Source: an uncultured Neomegalonema sp.
GTDB lineage: Bacteria; Pseudomonadota; Alphaproteobacteria; Rhodobacterales; Rhodobacteraceae
Reading direction: 5' to 3'
NCBI GenBank assembly: GCA_937958625.1
Contig: CALGNO010000004.1
Span: 1 to 50,518, forward strand
DNA length: 50,518 nucleotides
Below are positions 44,747-50,518 of this stretch, in pieces. The number at the start of each line of letters is the position of its first letter. Positions within the stretch are counted from its first letter, which is position 1. The position numbers and the translations under genes were made by a program. The notes beneath the pieces were generated by a model, which was not told the DNA's origin, searched no databases, and was given only the letters and a program-made list of their open reading frames with translations.

Positions 44747-45952
44747 ATGCTGACGGGCAAGAGGATCTTGTTGATTATCGGCGGCGGCGTCGCGGCGTAT
44801 AAATCCTTGCTGCTGATCCGTGAGTTACAGCGCAAGGGCGCGGCGGTGCGGTGCGTTCTGACCCGTGCCGGGACCGAGTTCGTGACCCCGCTCTCCGTGG
44901 GCGCCCTAAGTGGCGATAAAGTTTATACGGATCTGTTCGATCTGACCGCCGAGGCCGAGATGGGCCATATCGAGCTGTCGCGCTCTGCCGATCTGTTGGT
45001 CGTGGCCCCCGCCACCGCCGATCTGATGGCCAAGATGGCCCATGGGCTGGCGGATGATCTGGCCTCCACCCTCCTGCTTGCCACCGATACCGAGGTCATG
45101 GTCGCGCCCTCGATGAATGTGCGAATGTGGGAGCATCCCGCGACCCAAGCCAATCTCGCGACCTTGAAAGCGCGCGGCATCCTGACAGTGGGACCGGACG
45201 AGGGCGATATGGCGTGCGGCGAGTATGGCTTCGGGCGCGTCGCCGAACCCGACGTGATCGCCGAGGCCATCGAGGCGCATCTGTCGGGGGGCGCAAAACC
45301 GCTATCAGGGAAGCGCATTGTCGTGACGTCCGGCCCGACCCACGAGCCGATTGACCCCGTGCGCTATATCGCCAACCGCTCATCGGGCAAACAAGGTCAT
45401 GCAATTGCCGCTGCCCTCGCCGCCCAGGGGGCCGAGGTCATCCTCGTCAGCGGGCCGACGCGCCTCGATCCGCCCGCAGGATGTACGCTGCGCACGGTGG
45501 AGACAGCGCGGGAGATGCTCGCGGCCACGCTTGATGCCCTGCCCGCCGATGCGGTCGTCTGCGCGGCGGCGGTGGCCGATTACCGGGTCGAAAACGCCGC
45601 CGATCAGAAGATGAAAAAAGATGGCGACGGCGACCCTCCCCACCTCGATCTGGTCGAGAATCCCGATATTCTGGCAACAATCTCGCAAATGAGCGCGAAC
45701 CGCCCGGACCTCGTGGTCGGTTTTGCGGCGGAGACCGAGAACGTCATCGATAATGCGACGGCCAAGCGCGCCCGCAAGCAATGTGACTGGATTCTCGCCA
45801 ATGACGTCTCGCCTGCCACCGGCACATTTGGCGGTGATAATAATCAGGTGACGCTGGTCAGCGTCGACGGGCCAGAGGCATGGCCCCGCGCCACCAAGGC
45901 GCAAATCGCGACCCGTCTGGCCGACCGCATCGCCGAGGCCCTTGCCCCGTGA
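44747..45952 (+). CDS. coaBC: Bifunctional phosphopantothenoylcysteine decarboxylase/synthase CoaBC
   Basis: A 401-residue coenzyme A synthesis enzyme. The flavin-dependent CoaC part (1-185) has [39 protein letters not shown], the catalytic region [12 protein letters not shown] and [10 protein letters not shown] with the active Cys. The CoaB part starts near [20 protein letters not shown] and contains [18 protein letters not shown]. Both halves are complete. It ends in an overlapping GTGA, giving translation coupling with dut. Confidence 0.94.
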   Translation: MLTGKRILLIIGGGVAAYKSLLLIRELQRKGAAVRCVLTRAGTEFVTPLSVGALSGDKVYTDLFDLTAEAEMGHIELSRSADLLVVAPATADLMAKMAHGLADDLASTLLLATDTEVMVAPSMNVRMWEHPATQANLATLKARGILTVGPDEGDMACGEYGFGRVAEPDVIAEAIEAHLSGGAKPLSGKRIVVTSGPTHEPIDPVRYIANRSSGKQGHAIAAALAAQGAEVILVSGPTRLDPPAGCTLRTVETAREMLAATLDALPADAVVCAAAVADYRVENAADQKMKKDGDGDPPHLDLVENPDILATISQMSANRPDLVVGFAAETENVIDNATAKRARKQCDWILANDVSPATGTFGGDNNQVTLVSVDGPEAWPRATKAQIATRLADRIAEALAP

Positions 45953-46395
45953 AAATACCCGTTCAACGCCTGCCCTCCGGCGAGGGACTCGACCTGCCCC
46001 GCTATGCCACAAGCGGCGCGGCAGGGGTGGACCTGCGCGCGGCGCTGGCCGAGCCGGTGACGCTGGAACCGCGGGCGCGGGCGCTGATCCCGACGGGCAT
46101 CGCCCTCGCCCTGCCCGACGGCGTGGAGGCCCAGGTCAGGCCGCGCTCGGGCCTTGCCCTGCGCCATGGCCTCACGACCCTCAACAGCCCCGGCACCATC
46201 GACCCGGATTATCGCGGCGAAGTTGCCGTCATCCTCGCCAATCTTGGAGCCGAGCCGGTGACGATCCGGCGCGGCGACCGGATCGCCCAGCTTGTCATCG
46301 CGCGGTTCGAGCGCGCCGATTTCGAACATACCGACACCCTGCCAGAAACCCCGCGCGGCGCGGGCGGTTTCGGCTCGACCGGAGGAAGCGTCTAG
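45949..46395 (+). CDS. dut: dUTP pyrophosphatase
   Basis: A 148-residue trimeric dUTPase that removes dUTP and makes dUMP. All five motifs are present: [27 protein letters not shown]-type loop (read here [14 protein letters not shown]), RGDRIAQLV and the C-terminal [10 protein letters not shown]. Start is GTG at 45949 overlapping the coaBC stop by four bases; a longer frame starting at 45880 would overlap coaBC heavily and is not supported. Followed directly by the Rrf2 gene. Confidence 0.93.
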   Translation: MKIPVQRLPSGEGLDLPRYATSGAAGVDLRAALAEPVTLEPRARALIPTGIALALPDGVEAQVRPRSGLALRHGLTTLNSPGTIDPDYRGEVAVILANLGAEPVTIRRGDRIAQLVIARFERADFEHTDTLPETPRGAGGFGSTGGSV

Positions 46396-46842
46396 ATGCT
46401 GCGAACCTCGCGCAAGACCCTGCTGGCCATCGAGGCGGTGGTGGATGTGGCCCTGCACGCGCGGCCTGAGCCGGTGCAATCCCGCGAATTGACCAAGCGT
46501 CAGGGCGTGCCCCAGCGCTATCTCGAACAGGTGATGCAGCAACTTGTGCATGAGGGCATCTTGCGCGGCGTGCGCGGGCCGCGCGGCGGCTATACCCTCG
46601 CGCGAGAGCGCCGACGCATCACCGTGGGCGAGATCGTACGTATCGTTGATGCCATGGAACGGCGCGACGAGGCCCTGACGCCCTCCCCCCTCGGCGATCA
46701 GATCGTGCGCCCCCTCTGGGATGAAATTGGCGAGTTGACCCTCAAAAGGCTCGACCGCATTACCATCGAAGCCCTGTGCGAAGAGGCTCTGGCGAAGGGG
46801 CTCGGGCCGGAATCAGGCGACATCGACGACTTTACCATCTGA
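46396..46842 (+). CDS. Rrf2-family transcriptional regulator without Fe-S cysteines
   Basis: A 148-residue regulator. The winged helix-turn-helix is SRKTLLAIEAVVDVALHA, RELTKRQGVPQRYLEQVMQQ and RGVRGPRGGYTLARERRRIT, the Rrf2 hallmarks. The three-Cys cluster of IscR or NsrR is absent; only one Cys is present (IEALCEEA). The sensed signal is thus unknown. It starts immediately after the dut stop codon, suggesting coexpression, and ends at 46842. Confidence 0.85.
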   Translation: MLRTSRKTLLAIEAVVDVALHARPEPVQSRELTKRQGVPQRYLEQVMQQLVHEGILRGVRGPRGGYTLARERRRITVGEIVRIVDAMERRDEALTPSPLGDQIVRPLWDEIGELTLKRLDRITIEALCEEALAKGLGPESGDIDDFTI

Positions 46843-46958
46843 CAGGTCGGGTCAGGATGGCCGGCCCTGCCTGATATGGTCCGGTATTTGCATCCCTATT
46901 GGCCAAACGTGCCCGGTGACCCGGGCGCGTAGTCATACTTCGATGGAGTAGCAATACC

Positions 46959-48635
46959 ATGGCCAACGACCGCAACCTGATAGATGGTGACGAGCTCGAC
47001 AACGCACTCTTCGGCACCGATTTTGCCGATCTGATCACCGGATTCGAGGGCGACGACACCCTTGGCGGCGGTGCGGGAGATGATCTGCTGCGCGGCGGTG
47101 CGGGCAATGACGTCCTATTCGGCGATGCTGGCAACGACATTCTCAGCGGAGCGAACGGCGACGACAAACTGTTCGGCTTCGAAGACGATGACATCCTTCG
47201 CGGCGGCGCAGGCCGTGACCAACTCGAAGGCGGTAACGGCAATGATAGGCTGGAGGGCGGCAGTGGCCGTGATACTCTGGCGGGCGAAGCCGGTGACGAC
47301 ACGCTGAACGGCGGCACCGGAAGCGACTTCATCGACGGCGGTCACGGCCACGATACGGCTGTGCTTTCGGGCAATAGCAGCGATTACACCGTGCGCCTCG
47401 GCGAGGACAATTTCTACACGACCCACGGGGCCGACGGCACCGACCGCATGTTCAGCGTCGAATTCCTGCACTTCGACAATGGCACCTTCGCCATCGACGA
47501 TCTGGTCCCCCAGACCATCATGGGCACCGCAGAAGACGACAACCTGTTCGGCGGCCTGCTGAACGACACGATCAGCGGTCTGGCGGGCGATGACAGCATC
47601 GTGGGCCGCGACGGCGACGATACCCTGCGCGGCAACAGCGGCAACGATACCCTGTTCGGCGATGACGGCGACGACATTCTCAGCGGCAGCAGCGGCAATG
47701 ATGTTCTGTTCGGTCAGAACGGCGATGATCTGCTTCGCGGCGGATCGGGCGACGACCGGCTGGAGGGCGGCGACGGCAATGACGCATTGCTGGGTCACGG
47801 CGGCACCGACATGCTCTCGGGCGAGGCTGGTGACGACACGCTGAACGGCGGCGCCGGTGACGATTTCATTGATGGCGGCGAAGGCACTGACACGGCCATC
47901 TTCTCCGGTTCGAGCGATGATTACTCTGTCACCTTTGGCGAAGACCGGTTCTACACCGTCGAGGGCGTGGACGGCACCGACCGCCTGTTCAGCATCGAAA
48001 ACGTGCAGTTCGATGACGGAACCTTTGCCATCACCGACCTGCTACAGCGCGAGATCGACGGCACCGATGGCGACGACGCCCTGTTCGGCACCGAAGGTGA
48101 TGACGTCATCCAGGGCTTCGACGGCGAAGACAGCCTCGTCGGCTTTGGCGGCAATGACATCCTGCGCGGAGGCCGTGACAACGACCTTCTGTTCGGCGAT
48201 GAAGGCAATGACAGGCTGACCGGCAACCAGGGCGATGACAAGCTTTTCGGCCAGGACGGCAATGACCAGTTGCGCGGCGGTCGCGGCGACGATCAGCTGG
48301 ATGGCGACGCAGGCAATGACCGCCTCGATGGTGGCCTTGGCGATGACATCGTTTCCGGCGGCGAAGGCCGCGATACGTTCGTATTCGAAGCTGGAAACGA
48401 CATCTTCCGTGATTTCAACGCCGCCGAAGGCGACCGTATCGAGATCAATCGCGCCGATGTCACCGACTGGGCCGACATGGAAGCCCTCATCGCCGCCTCC
48501 GAAGGCGACACGGATGCGGTGTTGTTCGGAAACGGCGACCTGCTGACGCTGTCCTTCGTCAATGTCAACGAACTGACCGAAGACAACTTCGTCTTCATCG
48601 CGCCTGCGCCGGTCGAAGACGTCGCCATCGGCTAA
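46959..48635 (+). CDS. RTX (hemolysin-type calcium-binding repeat) protein, three modules
   Basis: A 558-residue protein made almost only of GGxGxDxL-type nonapeptide repeats, which fold into a parallel beta-roll on calcium binding outside the cell. Residues about 1-187 and 188-366 are duplicated modules: an RTX block, then a linker with SDYTVRLGEDNFYTTHG / DDYSVTFGEDRFYTVEG, DGTDRMFSVEFLHFDNGTF and FAIDDL-type end. Residues 367-558 are a third RTX block followed by a C-terminal secretion-type domain (VFEAGNDIFRDFNAAEGDRI, then NVNELTEDNFVFI). No enzyme or adhesin domain is attached. There is no N-terminal signal, as expected for type I secretion; no transporter genes are in the window. The 46843-46958 region should hold its promoter. 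Confidence 0.9.
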   Translation: MANDRNLIDGDELDNALFGTDFADLITGFEGDDTLGGGAGDDLLRGGAGNDVLFGDAGNDILSGANGDDKLFGFEDDDILRGGAGRDQLEGGNGNDRLEGGSGRDTLAGEAGDDTLNGGTGSDFIDGGHGHDTAVLSGNSSDYTVRLGEDNFYTTHGADGTDRMFSVEFLHFDNGTFAIDDLVPQTIMGTAEDDNLFGGLLNDTISGLAGDDSIVGRDGDDTLRGNSGNDTLFGDDGDDILSGSSGNDVLFGQNGDDLLRGGSGDDRLEGGDGNDALLGHGGTDMLSGEAGDDTLNGGAGDDFIDGGEGTDTAIFSGSSDDYSVTFGEDRFYTVEGVDGTDRLFSIENVQFDDGTFAITDLLQREIDGTDGDDALFGTEGDDVIQGFDGEDSLVGFGGNDILRGGRDNDLLFGDEGNDRLTGNQGDDKLFGQDGNDQLRGGRGDDQLDGDAGNDRLDGGLGDDIVSGGEGRDTFVFEAGNDIFRDFNAAEGDRIEINRADVTDWADMEALIAASEGDTDAVLFGNGDLLTLSFVNVNELTEDNFVFIAPAPVEDVAIG

Positions 48636-48659
48636 CGTCCACGCCAGCATCAGCGAAAG

Positions 48660-48690
48660 GAAAGCCCCGGATCATTGATTCGGGGCTTTC
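48660..48690. terminator. Bidirectional terminator between the RTX gene and the kinase gene
   Basis: GAAAGCCCCG and CGGGGCTTTC form a perfect 10-bp stem around an 11-base AT-rich loop. It lies 25 bases after the RTX gene and 10 bases after the leftward kinase gene. On the minus strand a T-rich CTTTCCTTTC follows, so it serves the kinase and probably both. Confidence 0.8.
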
Positions 48691-48700
48691 GATTCGCGGC

Positions 48701-49618
48701 CTATCCCAGCGCGGCCATCACCGCCGCGCGGGTCGGTATCGGCGCAACCGCGCCATAACCCTGCACCGACAGCGCCGCCGCCGTCACGGCATAGCGCGCC
48801 GCCTCGACCGGCGTGTCGCCCGCGATGATCCGGGCAAGAAAGGCCCCGTCAAAGCAATCGCCCGCACCGCTGGCATCCACCGCCCTGACCTGAGGCGCGG
48901 CGACGATGGTCTCCTTGCCCTCCACCGAGACCAGCGCGCCCCCAGCCCCAAGGGTCAGGGCAACGATACGCGGCCCGAGCCGGTGGTAGAATGCCGCGAT
49001 CTCGGACGGGTCGGACAGGCCGGTCAGGTGTCCGGCATCGTCCAACCCCGGCAGGGCAATATCAACCCCGGCCATGGCCCCGTGAATCGCCGCTCGCGCC
49101 TCGCCCAGTGACCACAGATTCAGGCGCAGGTTCGTGTCGCAGGCGATCTGCTGTCCGGCTTGCCGGGCCTCGGCCATCGCCGCCGTGCAGGCCGCCGCCG
49201 AACTTTCGCTGATGGCAAGGCTAATCCCTGAAAAATGCAGCATGGACGCGCCGCGTATCGCCGCGACGGGCAGAGTCTCTGGCGAGATCATGCTCGCGGC
49301 TGAGCCCTTGCGGCGATATTCGAACCCGTGTCCGTCGGGGCCATGGCGCACAAAGTAAATGCCGGTCGGCGCATCCTCGACCCGCGCGACCGCCGCAGTA
49401 TCGACGCCCTCGGCCAGCCAAAGACCCATGAGGTCGTCGCCGAAACTGTCAGCGCCGACTCGGGTCGCCATCGCCGAACGCACGCCCTGCCGCGCCGCTG
49501 CGATGGCAACATTCGAGACATCGCCGCCAAAACCGCAAAGCCAGCGGCCATCGGGTTGTTCATTGAACTCCACCATCGGCTCGCCCAGACAGATGAGGTC
49601 GATCCGGTCCTTGGTCAT
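48701..49618 (-). CDS. PfkB-family kinase, 2-dehydro-3-deoxygluconokinase type
   Basis: A 305-residue ribokinase-like enzyme. [18 protein letters not shown] and [16 protein letters not shown] at the start match Kdg[14 protein letters not shown] is the sugar-acid kinase block, and [19 protein letters not shown] carries the catalytic Asp. It probably phosphorylates 2-keto-3-deoxygluconate for the Entner-Doudoroff route. ATG at 49618 is preceded by AAGGGGTGG; the frame stays open much further upstream but there overlaps the divergent gene without similarity. Divergent from the hydantoinase/oxoprolinase gene. Confidence 0.85.
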   Translation of the reverse strand: MTKDRIDLICLGEPMVEFNEQPDGRWLCGFGGDVSNVAIAAARQGVRSAMATRVGADSFGDDLMGLWLAEGVDTAAVARVEDAPTGIYFVRHGPDGHGFEYRRKGSAASMISPETLPVAAIRGASMLHFSGISLAISESSAAACTAAMAEARQAGQQIACDTNLRLNLWSLGEARAAIHGAMAGVDIALPGLDDAGHLTGLSDPSEIAAFYHRLGPRIVALTLGAGGALVSVEGKETIVAAPQVRAVDASGAGDCFDGAFLARIIAGDTPVEAARYAVTAAALSVQGYGAVAPIPTRAAVMAALG

Positions 49619-49717
49619 CGCCACCCCTTTCGAAGGGCTTTCGCGCGTGATCGCCTTTGCCCTTGCGTCCTTTACGCCGGGAGGGAAGGGTCGGACAACA
49701 CCGAACGGAGAAAACCG

Positions 49718-50518
49718 ATGTGGCAATTCTGGGTCGATCGCGGCGGCACCTTTACCGATATCGTGGGTCGCGCGCCCGATGGCACGCTGTCCTCCCACAA
49801 GCTGCTGAGTGAAAATCCCGAACGGTATGAGGATGCCGCCGTACAGGGCATCCGTGATTTGCTGGGCCTGAAGGACGGTGAGGCGATCCCGAGGGGCCGT
49901 ATCGGTGCGGTCAAGATGGGCACCACCGTTGCCACCAACGCCCTGTTGGAGCGCAAGGGCGAGCGCACGCTGTTGCTGATTACCAAGGGCTTCGGCGACT
50001 TGCTGCGCATCGGCTACCAGAACCGCCCGCGCCTGTTCGATCTGGAGATCGTCCTGCCAGAGCTGCTTTACGAGCGGGCCATCGAGGTCGACGAGCGCGT
50101 CACCCATGACGGCGACATCATTACACCGCTGGATGAGAACGCGGTGCGCGCCGCGCTGGAGGCTGCGAAGGCCGAGGGGTTCGACGCCGTCGCCGTAGCG
50201 CTGATGCACGGCTATGCCCATCGCGACCACGAGAAACGCATTGGTGCGCTGGCCCGGGCGGCAGGCTTTGCGCAGGTGTCGCTCAGTCACGAGGCCAGCC
50301 CGCTGATCAAGCTGGTCTCGCGCGGGGATACGGCGGTGGTCGATGCGTATCTGTCGCCGATTCTCGGGCGCTATGTCGATCGGGTCGCAGGGGCGCTGGA
50401 TGCGAAGGATGGCGGCGTCGAGGCGCTGATGTTCATGCAGTCCAATGGCGGGCTGACCGATGCGGGTCTTTTTCAAGGCAAGGACGCGATCTTGTCCGGT
50501 CCCGCCGGGGGTGTAGTC
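49718..50518 (+). CDS. 5-oxoprolinase/hydantoinase family protein, N-terminal part
   Basis: The frame runs off the right edge after 267 residues without a stop. [20 protein letters not shown] is the ASKHA-type start of HyuA/OplA proteins; [40 protein letters not shown] and the later [20 protein letters not shown] followed by ILSGPAGGV are family blocks. The closest family members are ATP-dependent 5-oxoprolinases of about 1200 residues, in which HyuA and HyuB halves are fused; the shorter HyuA alone is the alternative and cannot be excluded here. It opens 99 bases upstream of the divergent kinase gene. Confidence 0.87.
   Translation, partial: MWQFWVDRGGTFTDIVGRAPDGTLSSHKLLSENPERYEDAAVQGIRDLLGLKDGEAIPRGRIGAVKMGTTVATNALLERKGERTLLLITKGFGDLLRIGYQNRPRLFDLEIVLPELLYERAIEVDERVTHDGDIITPLDENAVRAALEAAKAEGFDAVAVALMHGYAHRDHEKRIGALARAAGFAQVSLSHEASPLIKLVSRGDTAVVDAYLSPILGRYVDRVAGALDAKDGGVEALMFMQSNGGLTDAGLFQGKDAILSGPAGGVV

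Noticed and set aside
47115-47798. Repetitive minus-strand frame inside the RTX gene, and the thought of a CRISPR-like array
   Set aside because: The periodic sequence follows the nonapeptide coding repeats of the RTX gene; repeats are imperfect and there are no unique spacers.
49619-50476. Long N-terminal extension of the KdgK-type kinase
   Set aside because: The extension overlaps the divergent 5-oxoprolinase-family gene, has no kinase similarity, and a good ribosome site stands before the ATG at 49618.

Overview
The window comes from a GC-rich alphaproteobacterium, most likely a Rhodobacterales (Rhodobacteraceae) aerobic anoxygenic phototroph. The grounds are a complete LH2 light-harvesting operon (pucB, pucA, pucC) behind tandem PpsR-type boxes, an Irr-type Fur regulator, TRAP and ABC importers, Tad pilus-type secreted/anchored proteins, and the alphaproteobacterial housekeeping blocks rimP-nusA-ylxR-infB and ubiE-ubiB-coaBC-dut. 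No rRNA, tRNA, CRISPR array or transposase was seen.

Layout. 1-1.5 kb: an AT-richer accessory patch with a short-chain dehydrogenase remnant and a Tae4-type peptidoglycan amidase effector followed by a probable lipoprotein immunity gene. 1.5-6.6 kb: metabolic genes (2-hydroxyacid dehydrogenase, SH3 protein, haloacid dehalogenase, peroxiredoxin-like protein, glutamine-synthetase-family enzyme) and a Phd/PIN toxin-antitoxin pair. 6.6-13 kb: a TRAP transporter whose binding-protein gene is separated from its membrane genes by the puc operon, which ends in an unfamiliar protein carrying 25-residue repeats. 13-15.8 kb: irr and three TadE/TadG-like genes. 16-28.6 kb: two tightly packed divergent operons. 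The leftward one reads DRL-like reductoisomerase, acoA, acoB, acoC, SorC-type regulator, dxr; the rightward one is a complete ABC carbohydrate importer plus a PfkB kinase. 30-36 kb: the rimP-nusA-ylxR-infB operon with an attenuator-like leader. 36-39.2 kb: lower-GC accessory genes of unknown function and two secreted Tyr/Pro repeat proteins. 39.3-46.8 kb: VOC protein, HAD phosphatase, a vWA TadG-like protein, ubiE, ubiB, coaBC, dut and an Rrf2 regulator. 47-50.5 kb: a pure RTX protein, a KdgK-type kinase and the start of a hydantoinase/5-oxoprolinase gene running off the edge.

The most exciting hypothesis concerns 16-28.6 kb. The overlapping gene order suggests one coordinated pathway in which an imported methylerythritol- or deoxyxylulose-like compound is phosphorylated by the PfkB kinase, converted by DXR/DRL enzymes to 1-deoxyxylulose 5-phosphate (an acetoin-like acyloin), and cleaved by the AcoABC complex to acetyl-CoA and glyceraldehyde 3-phosphate. 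This is inference from gene content and chemistry. A second strong lead is the puc operon: PucA carries Phe44-Leu45, the signature of blue-shifted B800-820 complexes, and has a long C-terminal extension, and the operon ends with the repeat protein.
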